A DNA stretch of 20,653 bases from Clostridia bacterium (GTDB taxonomy: Bacteria > Bacillota_A > Clostridia > Christensenellales > CAG-138): assembly GCA_017394605.1 (NCBI GenBank), contig JAFPXU010000145.1, positions 1-20,653 on the forward strand, written 5' to 3'. This document shows, in pieces, positions 1-6,947 of the stretch. Made by a program: the position numbers and the translations under genes. The notes under the pieces are model-generated. The model was not told the DNA's origin. It searched no databases and worked only from the letters and a program-made list of their open reading frames with translations. Numbering within the stretch: position 1 is the first letter of the stretch; each line of letters begins with the position of its first letter.

Positions 1-127
1 GAAAACGGCCACACATTTATGGAATCCTGTCAAGTGCTTTTTTGCATTTTTTGTAAAAAAATAACCCCGTGCCTGTAATGATACGAGGTTATTCTTTCCA
101 TCTTTCTTAACTTAGTGACATTGAGCC
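1..127 (-). mobile_element. Terminal part of an insertion sequence (inferred)
   Basis: The NRAMP-like reading frame stops matching its family at base 127, where the minus strand starts with GGCTCAATGTCA. The same 12 bases mark the inner end of the ISL3-type element at 20349. From 127 leftwards the sequence is AT-rich and non-coding, with a terminator-like hairpin. No transposase is visible before the window edge. After the shared 12 bases the two ends diverge: this one continues with an AAGTTAAG-type motif that also recalls IS4-family ends. The element may therefore be the other end of the same IS type or a different IS. Its boundary is accurate to a few bases only. Confidence 0.5.
55..93 (-). 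terminator. Rho-independent-type terminator in the IS end
   Basis: AATAACCCCGT (60-70) pairs with ACGAGGTTATT (83-93), with one wobble and a 12-nt loop. Read on the minus strand the stem is followed by a run of seven T (55-61 on the plus strand is all A). It lies just downstream of the stop of the truncated NRAMP fragment and would end transcription running from that promoter into the mobile element. Confidence 0.6.
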
Positions 128-247
128 GGAACCGGCAGTTACCAGAGATGACATCGTTCCGGGACCGATGATCGTCATACTGACGATTACAGCTGGTCCT
201 AAGTTCTTAAAATACGTTTTAAAACCGCCTTGCTTTTCTTCAGACAT
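107..247 (-). pseudogene. NRAMP-family divalent metal transporter, 5' fragment
   Basis: A 46-codon frame begins with an ATG at 247 behind a good GGAGGG site. It encodes a short polar N-terminus, then a first membrane segment with NLGPAVIVSMTIIGPGT and SLVTAGSG. This is the typical start of NRAMP (MntH-like) Mn/Fe transporters, where the DPGN-type motif sits in helix 1. The family usually has about 400 or more residues. Here the match ends after GSG at about residue 41, and five foreign residues precede a stop. The break coincides with a mobile element end, so this is a gene cut by insertion rather than a small protein. The promoter appears intact. Confidence 0.75.
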
Positions 248-282
248 TTTGTATCCCTCCTTCGATACATATTATATATATA

Positions 283-312
283 ATTGTAGTTCTGTTGTCG
301 ACATCTTGTCAA
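283..312 (-). promoter_or_regulatory. Promoter of the broken NRAMP gene with TGTCGACA palindrome
   Basis: On the minus strand, TTGACA (307-312) and TACAAT (283-288) are separated by 18 bases, which fits a sigma-A promoter. The palindrome TGTCGACA lies at 296-303, inside the spacer, where a bound repressor would block polymerase. The rest of 248-420 is AT-rich and holds no gene that I can support. Confidence 0.55.
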
Positions 313-420
313 CGTCTTGCGTGCAATAAATCGACATTTTTCTGTAAAATATAGTTCACCATTTTGCCAAATTGTCGATGGGCTTTACGATAAGAACTTT
401 ATAGAATCATCTGACAATCA

Positions 421-1827
421 TTAGCGTTCCTTGGATATGATTTGCATTCGATACTTCCCGGAAAAGAATCCGATAATAATGATGAGTAAAGAAACAACTA
501 CGCCGACAAAAATCCCATCTATACCAGGAATACTCAGTATTTTCACAAGAACAACGCTGACAGGGCCACAAATCGTCGCTATCTGCACGAAGCGAGAAGG
601 TATCTTTCCTGGCAGGAACAAAGCGGCACACATCGGAATGAAAATGACAGTACCGCGCAACGCCATGGACAGAAAGCTCCAGCCGAGAATCAACTGTCCA
701 AAATTCCCTACGCATACCACACTTGCAAGAATCAGGACAACGACCAAAATAAGTCTTGTAAGAAGAATGGAATCCTCCGAGATCCCTCTTGCTAAACGGG
801 CAGGTTTTAGAACATTGTTATAAATCAGGGCACTGATTCCGAGTGCAAGACTTGCACAACTTCCGATCACGCTGATCAATAAAAGACCGAGCATTGCCCC
901 GCCAAGCAAGGGATGCATTTCACGGAGGATAAAAATAGGAAGTACCATCTGTGAGGGTGTTTCAGGATAATGAACGCGCATGAACATGCCGATATAGACA
1001 CTGATAATACCCGTTGCTAGAATGATCAGACCACTGATGATCAGGCTTTTGGACGTTACCTTAGCAGTTTTGCCGGAAATAACCGCCTGCATATATGCCT
1101 GGGTAGACATTAATCCGAGGATGACGGAGAACCCGGCTCCGAGATCTGTTGATAAACCTCTAGAAACCAGGCTGAAGTATTGACCGTGAGGCAGCGCAAC
1201 AGGCATGCTCCAGTATTCCACAAGGGTTTCATAACGTGTGTTTAAGTAACAGAACCAGAAAATGGAGGCTGCGAACAGAAGCAGCATTTTTGCATAACCG
1301 ACAATGCCTGCGCTCAGAACACCTCCGAATACCATATACAAAAACATGATGATGAGGATAGCCGCCGTAGCAGGGACTCTTCCCATGGAGGTGATTGTCA
1401 TAATGAGCACGGTTCCGGAAATAGTCTGCGCCACGACACCCAGAAAATTACCGCATGAATTCAGAACAGCGGTCGTCACTCCGACTTTTTTCCCGTATTC
1501 CGCAGTGATGATTTCCGGCATGGTATTCTTTCCGCTGTTCCGGAGCGGTTTCACGAAAAACAACGCAAGTATAAAAAGACCGATGGTTCCTCCAAGCGTG
1601 AACCAGATTGCGGAAAAGCCGTTTGTAAATGCAAGTTGCGCAGTTCCGATCGTAGCGGAACCGCCTATATAGGCACCCGTTGTCCCTCCGACTAGTACGG
1701 CCATTCCTGCATTTCCTCTGTTCAGAACAAATGCTTCAGCAGTTTTCACATTTCGGCCTGAGATTATTCCTAGGAGAACCGCAAAGAGTACGGTCACAGC
1801 CATTCCGATGTAGTGATATAAATTCAT
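421..1827 (-). CDS. Sodium:solute symporter family transporter
   Basis: This 468-residue, almost entirely hydrophobic protein has about 12-13 predicted membrane segments. It fits the sodium:solute symporter (SSS, LeuT-fold) family, which couples uptake of small organic acids, sugars, amino acids or vitamins to a sodium gradient. The N-terminal segment, then a Gly-rich stretch (GGTTGAYIGGSATIGTAQ, about residues 47-64) corresponding to the discontinuous helix 1, and the KPLRNSGKNTMPE loop (about 93-105) are typical. It is the last gene of the long minus-strand series, 83 bp beyond the third RraA-like gene. A hairpin in that gap could lower its expression. The substrate is not readable; from context it may import a substrate or co-substrate of the pathway. 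The family call is firm, the specificity unknown. Confidence 0.85.
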   Translation of the reverse strand: MNLYHYIGMAVTVLFAVLLGIISGRNVKTAEAFVLNRGNAGMAVLVGGTTGAYIGGSATIGTAQLAFTNGFSAIWFTLGGTIGLFILALFFVKPLRNSGKNTMPEIITAEYGKKVGVTTAVLNSCGNFLGVVAQTISGTVLIMTITSMGRVPATAAILIIMFLYMVFGGVLSAGIVGYAKMLLLFAASIFWFCYLNTRYETLVEYWSMPVALPHGQYFSLVSRGLSTDLGAGFSVILGLMSTQAYMQAVISGKTAKVTSKSLIISGLIILATGIISVYIGMFMRVHYPETPSQMVLPIFILREMHPLLGGAMLGLLLISVIGSCASLALGISALIYNNVLKPARLARGISEDSILLTRLILVVVLILASVVCVGNFGQLILGWSFLSMALRGTVIFIPMCAALFLPGKIPSRFVQIATICGPVSVVLVKILSIPGIDGIFVGVVVSLLIIIIGFFSGKYRMQIISKER

Positions 1828-1853
1828 TAACTGTACCTTCTCGCAGAAAACAA

Positions 1854-1892
1854 AATGCCGACCCTGTGAATATCCTTCAAAGAACCGGCATT
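1854..1892 (-). terminator. Weak hairpin between rraA-like gene and symporter
   Basis: AATGCCG (1854-1860) pairs with CGGCATT (1886-1892) across a 25-nt loop. On the minus strand the stem is followed by TTGTTTTC. The long loop makes it a weak terminator or attenuator, which may reduce read-through from the aldolase genes into the symporter gene. Confidence 0.3.
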
Positions 1893-1910
1893 ATACTTCA
1901 ATTATTCTAT

Positions 1911-2588
1911 CTATTTTTCCTCGTCCGGGGTCTGGAGATGATGATATCCAGTCTGTGCGCGCGCTTCTCTCAGGCTCATGCCTGCACGTATTTTCTCACG
2001 GATCTGCTGCTCCACTTTCTCAATATTCTGCGCGACCGCGAGAACCTCTGCCGCACGCGTGCGGGGTACCACAACGACCCCGGTATTATCTCCGACAACA
2101 AGATCTCCGGGATTTACTTGAACGCCGGAGATGTTGACAGTCTCGTTAACCCTGTCCACATAGACCCGGTCCTTCCCGGTTTCCATGAAAGTACCCTTCG
2201 TAAAAATAGGATACTTCAGTTCCCGGATCGTATTGATATCTCTACAGACGCCGTCAATGACTGTTCCGGAAACTCCTTTATAGCTTGCAAAATAAGCCAT
2301 GATATCGCCCCATACGGTGCAGTCAAGGCGTCCGTTATTGTCGATGACGCAGACCTCACCCGGTTCGACATCATCCAGAAAATCGCCGACCGTTCCCTTG
2401 GTCTCCCCGCACGGTACATAATGGACGGTAAACGCCTGTCCGCAGAGATATGTGTCCGGGACAACCGGCTTGATCCCAAGAAGACCGCCGTAAATATGGA
2501 GTTTGTCCATGGCATCCGAGATGCTGGGCGTATCCAGCTTTTTGTACTCTTCGATAAGTTCGGCAGGAAGCTTCAAATCTTCTCTCAT
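1911..2588 (-). CDS. RraA / HMG-aldolase family protein, copy 1
   Basis: This 225-residue protein belongs to the RraA-like family. The family includes class II 4-hydroxy-4-methyl-2-oxoglutarate/4-carboxy-4-hydroxy-2-oxoadipate aldolases, oxaloacetate decarboxylases and the RNase E inhibitor RraA. D95, R116 and D117 form the D-X20-R-D motif associated in this family with metal-dependent aldolase/decarboxylase activity. The segments PSISDAMDKL (21-30), GVQVNPGDLVVGD (155-167) and GVVVVP are also family-typical. The start follows GGGGGGAAAG. It lies 15 bp after copy 2 and is the last of three tandem paralogues downstream of aconitase X. It probably cleaves a hydroxy-oxo acid to pyruvate or oxaloacetate plus a second product. 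It is unlikely to be an RNase E regulator, given the motif and the catabolic setting. The exact substrate is unknown. Confidence 0.85.
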   Translation of the reverse strand: MREDLKLPAELIEEYKKLDTPSISDAMDKLHIYGGLLGIKPVVPDTYLCGQAFTVHYVPCGETKGTVGDFLDDVEPGEVCVIDNNGRLDCTVWGDIMAYFASYKGVSGTVIDGVCRDINTIRELKYPIFTKGTFMETGKDRVYVDRVNETVNISGVQVNPGDLVVGDNTGVVVVPRTRAAEVLAVAQNIEKVEQQIREKIRAGMSLREARAQTGYHHLQTPDEEK

Positions 2589-2603
2589 CTATCTTTCCCC
2601 CCG

Positions 2604-3242
2604 TTATTGTTTCTTTGCAGCAATCAGTTTATCAAATCCATAGATCTCAAGGGTTGTTTTCCCGGCATTAAGAGCTTCCCGAATCTCTGATTCGCGATTA
2701 TACTTTGCCATCGCTTTCTCAAATACCTGATCTTCTTTTTCCTGCGGCACGACTACCACACCATCGCAATCCCCGAAAATGATATCTCCGGGACGGACCG
2801 CCACACCGCCGCAAACGATTGGAACATTGATCCGCGCAAGACTCTCCTTAACTGTTCCGGAAGGATTGAACGCCCTGACGAACATGGGCAATCCAAGTTC
2901 GCGGATATCCTCGCTGTCCCTGCAGCTTCCGTCGATCACGACGCCTGCAAGTCCCCGGACCTGACAAGCTACGGCCATGATATCACCAAAGTGTCCCGCT
3001 TCCGTAAACCCTTTGCAGTCACAAATCAGGACATCTCCTGCATTTGCGGCATAGATTCCCTGATGGAGTGCGAGATTGTCCCCCGGATAGCAGTCGACCG
3101 TGACAGCGCGTCCAATCATATGGGACTTCGGATCGATGGGCTTGATGCCCGAATCCATGACGCAGTTGCGACCGACAGAATCCGCAACGTTTCCGGTAGG
3201 AAGCTTGGAAAGCTTTTCTCTCATTTCTTTCGTCAGATCCAT
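2604..3242 (-). CDS. RraA / HMG-aldolase family protein, copy 2
   Basis: This 212-residue protein is the middle one of three tandem RraA-like paralogues. It keeps D87, R108 and D109 (D-X20-R-D motif), so metal-dependent aldolase or oxaloacetate-decarboxylase chemistry is plausible. The segments GNVADSVGR (17-25), GDIMAVACQVRGLAGVVIDG (86-105) and GVVVVPQEKEDQ are family-typical. It lacks the GRLD element that copies 1 and 3 have before the W-G segment, so its pocket probably differs. The start has an AAGGCGG site, and the gap from copy 3 is 14 bp, consistent with one mRNA. Copies 1-3 have clearly diverged, so they are not a recent duplication. They may form a mixed hexamer or trimer, or act on different intermediates. 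Confidence 0.85.
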   Translation of the reverse strand: MDLTKEMREKLSKLPTGNVADSVGRNCVMDSGIKPIDPKSHMIGRAVTVDCYPGDNLALHQGIYAANAGDVLICDCKGFTEAGHFGDIMAVACQVRGLAGVVIDGSCRDSEDIRELGLPMFVRAFNPSGTVKESLARINVPIVCGGVAVRPGDIIFGDCDGVVVVPQEKEDQVFEKAMAKYNRESEIREALNAGKTTLEIYGFDKLIAAKKQ

Positions 3243-3256
3243 ACGTTTCTACCGCC

Positions 3257-3922
3257 TTATTTCAGCATTTTCTCGTAACTGTATTTTGTATCCACTTCAA
3301 GGGATGACATGCCTGCGCGAAGATCTGCCATCATGGCCTCTTCCTTTTGAAACAGCGTTTCCGCTTTAGCAACGACATCTTCGATCCGTTCCCACGGAAT
3401 CACCACTACTCCGCTTCTGTCCGCCAGAACGGCGTCCCCCGGGCGGACCTGAACTCCGCCGAACTGGACCATGACATTGGTCGCTTCTTCCATGATCCTT
3501 CCCCGTGCGGTTGCAACGACTGCGCCGCGGGCATACACCGAAAAACCGAGTTCCACATAATCGTCGACATCGCGTACGGCGCCGTCCACCACAACGCCGG
3601 AGAGGCCCTTCATTGTGGCACCCGTCGCGAGAATCCCGCCCCAGCAGGACGTATCAAGTCGCCCGCCGTTATCGATTAGAACGATATCTCCCGGCTCCGC
3701 AGCTTCAATCGCCTTGATTCCAAGGTGAGTTTTCCCGGTCGTAAGTCCGGCAGCCGTCATCTTCACCGTTACAACGCGTCCGGTAATCTTCTTTGTTCCT
3801 TCCCAGATTGGCCGGATCCCATAAGTTGAGCCTTTCAGCCCAAGCGCGTCCAAAGCATCCGAAACGTTTGTGGTGGACAATTTAAGAAGCCTAGCGCGGT
3901 ACTTTTCATCGAATTCATTCAT
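3257..3922 (-). CDS. RraA / HMG-aldolase family protein, copy 3, motif variant
   Basis: This 221-residue RraA-family protein is the first of the three to be transcribed, 5 bp after the small aconitase X gene. The Arg-Asp pair (R117, D118) is present. The position 21 residues before R117 is Gly (G96, in WGGILA) instead of the Asp of the D-X20-R-D aldolase motif; the codons are ggc ggg. Gly-Gly at this place also occurs in some annotated family members, so the protein may be active on another substrate or be a non-catalytic partner of copies 1 and 2. The segments NVSDALDALGLKG (19-31) and GVQVRPGDAVLADRSGVVVIP are typical. The start has an AAGGAG site 8 bases upstream of ATG. Confidence 0.85.
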   Translation of the reverse strand: MNEFDEKYRARLLKLSTTNVSDALDALGLKGSTYGIRPIWEGTKKITGRVVTVKMTAAGLTTGKTHLGIKAIEAAEPGDIVLIDNGGRLDTSCWGGILATGATMKGLSGVVVDGAVRDVDDYVELGFSVYARGAVVATARGRIMEEATNVMVQFGGVQVRPGDAVLADRSGVVVIPWERIEDVVAKAETLFQKEEAMMADLRAGMSSLEVDTKYSYEKMLK

Positions 3923-3927
3923 GTTAT

Positions 3928-4332
3928 TTACTCCTTCGGGATAACGGTCACGATTCCATGATCCGCATCTACTTTAACATAATCTCCCGTATGAATCTGG
4001 TCAATATCGATATGATCCACCATCGGAAGTTCCGCAATAATCGCGCCGATGACCGTCACCTGCTCGCCTTCAATATTAACGATCGCGGCAGGTCCGACTC
4101 CGTTTTTCACACAGTCATACAGCATATACGAACCACCGGTAGATCCTTTCCCGCGCGGATATACAAGAATCTTCCCCTTCAAAGCGGTCCCTTCGATCTC
4201 GTGTTTCCGTTCAATGATGACGCCTGTTTTCGGATTGACGGTTCCCATGAAGGAGATACCGTCATGCGTGACGACCGCTTCTCCTTCCGCGTAACCTTCC
4301 ACGATGCATTTTCCCTGCAAAATCTTCTTCAT
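3928..4332 (-). CDS. Aconitase X small (swivelling) domain protein, DUF126
   Basis: This 134-residue protein matches the aconitase X swivel domain family (DUF126). That domain pairs with the large catalytic part to form a monofunctional hydro-lyase. Examples of the superfamily are cis-3-hydroxy-L-proline dehydratase and archaeal phosphomevalonate dehydratase. The signature is the Gly/Ser loop YPRGKGSTGGSY (58-69); by family knowledge S64 in this loop is the conserved catalytic Ser. The start at 4332 is preferred over an upstream ATG at 4374 because it gives the usual N-terminus and follows GGGAGGG. It lies 2 bp after the stop of the large-subunit gene, so the two are translationally coupled. 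Known acnX genes are split or fused; here they are split. Confidence 0.88.
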   Translation of the reverse strand: MKKILQGKCIVEGYAEGEAVVTHDGISFMGTVNPKTGVIIERKHEIEGTALKGKILVYPRGKGSTGGSYMLYDCVKNGVGPAAIVNIEGEQVTVIGAIIAELPMVDHIDIDQIHTGDYVKVDADHGIVTVIPKE

Positions 4333-4334
4333 CT

Positions 4335-5549
4335 TCAGCCCTCCCATTTGCCATCCAGCGCACAGCGGATGCATTCTTCCATATTGAGAAGAACCGGCTC
4401 CAGATTCCAGTGTCCGGGTGCGTAATGCGCCATCTTTCCGGAATTGGTCGCAACGGTTTTATAACCGCGGTCAGACAGCGTATAGCAAAGAACCGGGCAG
4501 GTATCACAGATAATCTCTCCGCCTGCGTCTTCTATATCCTTCACAAATCCCATCTGTTCCGCGAGATTTCTCACCATACGGGAAGTGCAAACCCAGAGGG
4601 CACTCTTCAGATGTTTTCCGCGGACAAGATCCGCGATCTCGTTCATTTCACGGATGCTGACATGCGGACAACCGATCACAACAAAATCGATCGGGCCGTG
4701 TTGATTGAACTTTGCCTGAACTTTGTCATAAGCATCCTGATCAAACGTAAACTCAGGCACTTCCTTTACAATGACATCTTCCTTCTTATGCGCTTCCGGC
4801 GTTATACCGATCACATGATACAGCGCAACCGCGCCGGAAGAAGCCAGCGCAGCGCTAAGTGCCTTCAGGCTTTCCATTCTCGGCCTTTCCGTAATGCCTT
4901 CGAATACCGGAACCCCCGCGCCGACCAGTTTTCCCGTAAAATAGCCTAATGTAGCAAAATCCTTATCCGTCTTCAGAGGAATCGTAACTTTGATAAGATG
5001 CGTTCCTTTTCTGTTCTCATCCAGATGATATCCGTACGCGGGAACCCTGCCGGTAACAGCTGCCGCAAGGGCTGTGGGACCGCCTTCACGGTTGGTTCTT
5101 GCACCGATAACGGAGTTAACAAACGCAATCGCTGACGATTCGCCCCATGCCACATGCTCTCCGAGCATTGGAATGTTCCCGCACAGATACGGTGTACAGG
5201 TGTTCGTCACGATTGCGCCCATTTTACGGTACGCTTTACTCAATTCAATCTGCTTTTCCGCAAAATCTTTAGGAAAGCCAATCTTCTCCCAGTTCTCATA
5301 GTCCATCCCTATCGTATTCAGGGTCATTGGAACGCGGAAGGTTGCGTCTTCACTTGCTTCCTTCACATAGTTCAGTCCCGCATCTCCGGTAACACGGTAT
5401 GAAACGCCCGGCGAATGGACGTTTTTCACCTCAATCATATGGTCGGCGCCGTAGATGTTTCCGAGCGCAACCAGAACCTTCATGCATTTCTGAACGGTCT
5501 TTCCATATTCTCCGTCAAGCATTCTCTGCTCTTCATCTGTTAGATGCAT
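4335..5549 (-). CDS. Aconitase X large (catalytic) subunit, DUF521
   Basis: This 404-residue protein is the aconitase X catalytic domain (DUF521). It is predicted to dehydrate or hydrate a hydroxy acid with an iron-sulfur cluster. The hallmark region CTPYLCGNIPMLGEH (118-132), then AWGESSAIAFVNSVIGARTN (134-153), is present. C118, C294 (GCPHVS) and C348/C351 (CDTC) are candidate cluster ligands. The start at 5549 follows an ideal AGGAGG and begins MHLTDEEQ, typical of the family; the 29-codon upstream extension is disfavoured. The small subunit follows directly, then three RraA-like genes, suggesting a (de)hydration-then-cleavage sequence. No proline racemase or mevalonate pathway gene lies nearby, so neither known acnX role is supported. 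The substrate is unknown. Confidence 0.9.
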   Translation of the reverse strand: MHLTDEEQRMLDGEYGKTVQKCMKVLVALGNIYGADHMIEVKNVHSPGVSYRVTGDAGLNYVKEASEDATFRVPMTLNTIGMDYENWEKIGFPKDFAEKQIELSKAYRKMGAIVTNTCTPYLCGNIPMLGEHVAWGESSAIAFVNSVIGARTNREGGPTALAAAVTGRVPAYGYHLDENRKGTHLIKVTIPLKTDKDFATLGYFTGKLVGAGVPVFEGITERPRMESLKALSAALASSGAVALYHVIGITPEAHKKEDVIVKEVPEFTFDQDAYDKVQAKFNQHGPIDFVVIGCPHVSIREMNEIADLVRGKHLKSALWVCTSRMVRNLAEQMGFVKDIEDAGGEIICDTCPVLCYTLSDRGYKTVATNSGKMAHYAPGHWNLEPVLLNMEECIRCALDGKWEG

Positions 5550-5611
5550 CGTATCCTCCTGCTGCAGACGATCCTTTACCAGGATCATTCCGTCTTCCCT
5601 TGAAATTCTCC

Positions 5612-5645
5612 GGCTGCCTGTATCTTTTGGAAGCAACAGGCAGCC
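5612..5645. other. Strong hairpin between preA-like and aconitase X genes
   Basis: GGCTGCCTGT (5612-5621) and ACAGGCAGCC (5636-5645) form a perfect 10-bp stem with a 14-nt loop. It lies in the 124-bp gap upstream of the aconitase X start. On the minus strand no T-run follows (it continues GGAGAATTTC), so it is not a classical terminator for that direction. It may be a partial attenuator, an RNA processing site or a stabilising 5' structure for the downstream genes. No promoter was obvious in the gap. Confidence 0.4.
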
Positions 5646-5673
5646 AGAGAAAAAACATGTTCAGTATCTCAGC

Positions 5674-6879
5674 TTATTTGGCGCGTGCCTGCGGTCTTGT
5701 CATCGTGACCGCATCCGCCGGGCAGACATTCATGCACAGTCCGCAGCCATCGCACTTCTTGGAGTTGACGACTGCTCCGACCTTCGTGACATGGATCGCA
5801 TCGTAGAAGCAGCTGCGTGTGCAGACGCCGCACTTGATGCACTTGTCTGTGTTGACTTCCGCGAAGACGCCTTCCGGCTCTCTCTCGACTTCCGCAGTCT
5901 TGAGAATGTTGGGCAGCGCGATGCCGCGGATGTCATTGATGGAATCATAGCCCTTCGCATCCAGCCAGGCACTGATCTGGTCCGCCCACTGCTGCGCTAC
6001 GTTGTAACCCTTGAGCATCATGCCGACGCCGGACTGTACGAGGCTTGCGCCGACCATTGTATACTTGATGATGTCTTTCCAATCCCAGACGCCCAGACCG
6101 GCGATGATCGGTACATCGACCTTCTTGGCAACGATCGCGCAGTTTTTGATACCGTAACCAATGAGGTACGGACCGCCCCATCCGCCCTGTGCGCCGGGGC
6201 CGATCGGTCTTGCGGTTTCAATGTCCAGATCGTATCCGGAGAAACGGGCAGAGAGGTTGATCGCTTTCGCACCTGCCTCGACACAGGATTTTACGACTGC
6301 GGACTGATCCGTGGTCTGCGGGGATACTTTGACGGAGAACGGTTTCTTCAGCCATCCGGCGCAGTTCCGGACGATCTCGGCCGTCATGTCAACGGCACCC
6401 GCGCCCATCTTGACACCCATGTCTGCCGCGAACGGGCAGGATACGTTCAGCTCGACCCAGTCCACATCGGTCTGGTTGATCAGGTAAACCATCTCTTCCC
6501 ATTCATCCATGGTCACGCCGGAGAGGGAACCCATAACGACACCCTTGTCACCAACTTCAGCTTTCGCGCGGTTGCAGTCTTCCATATACTCCTTATAGCC
6601 GAAATGCGAGCACTCTTCCAGGGAGTTCAGCGTGAATGCATGAGGCAGCTTTGCCGGATATCCCGGATAGTTCTTGTAATCATACAGAACGTATCTCGGG
6701 CGCGGAAATTTTCTTCCGAGAGAACCTTTGTTGCCGAACAGAGACTTTACGATAACGCCTGCGGAACCGCCTTCGATACCTTTCTTTGTTCCAATCCAGT
6801 CCATAGACGGAGATGCCGATCCTACCAGAATCGGGTTCTTGAATTTTACGCCTTGTACTTCAACTTCCAAATTTGCCAT
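5674..6879 (-). CDS. PreA/DHOD-like flavoprotein dehydrogenase with two [4Fe-4S] clusters
   Basis: This 401-residue cytoplasmic protein has an N-terminal FMN-binding TIM barrel of the dihydroorotate/dihydropyrimidine dehydrogenase type (about 1-320) and a C-terminal bacterial ferredoxin domain. Cluster ligands are C347, C350, C353, C357 and C376, C379, C382, C386. The order matches PreA, the catalytic subunit of bacterial dihydropyrimidine dehydrogenase. The active-site segment begins ELNVSCP (143-149). At the place where pyrimidine dehydrogenases have their catalytic Cys (in LACGQ), I read MGAGAV (158-163), with no Cys. No PreT-like NAD(P)H subunit is next to it. It may therefore reduce or oxidise another ring or unsaturated acid, using ferredoxin electrons. 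The start follows AGGAGGG. It sits between the TRAP genes and aconitase X. Confidence 0.85.
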   Translation of the reverse strand: MANLEVEVQGVKFKNPILVGSASPSMDWIGTKKGIEGGSAGVIVKSLFGNKGSLGRKFPRPRYVLYDYKNYPGYPAKLPHAFTLNSLEECSHFGYKEYMEDCNRAKAEVGDKGVVMGSLSGVTMDEWEEMVYLINQTDVDWVELNVSCPFAADMGVKMGAGAVDMTAEIVRNCAGWLKKPFSVKVSPQTTDQSAVVKSCVEAGAKAINLSARFSGYDLDIETARPIGPGAQGGWGGPYLIGYGIKNCAIVAKKVDVPIIAGLGVWDWKDIIKYTMVGASLVQSGVGMMLKGYNVAQQWADQISAWLDAKGYDSINDIRGIALPNILKTAEVEREPEGVFAEVNTDKCIKCGVCTRSCFYDAIHVTKVGAVVNSKKCDGCGLCMNVCPADAVTMTRPQARAK

Positions 6880-6947
6880 TGTGTTACCCTCCTAAATGAT
6901 TTGTATTTTATGATTGAGTTTATAACTGAAAGCAGGATACTGAACTT

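Noticed and set aside
1680..2690. A 336-codon plus-strand open frame across the first RraA-like gene
   Set aside because: It is the antisense shadow of the RraA-like and symporter genes and shows no family features or good ribosome binding site.
3928..5549. Assignment as cis-3-hydroxyproline dehydratase or phosphomevalonate dehydratase
   Set aside because: None of the genes that define either pathway is present in the window; only the family-level call is supported.
5550..5636. An upstream start giving aconitase X 29 extra residues
   Set aside because: The ATG at 5549 has an ideal AGGAGG site and gives the usual family N-terminus.
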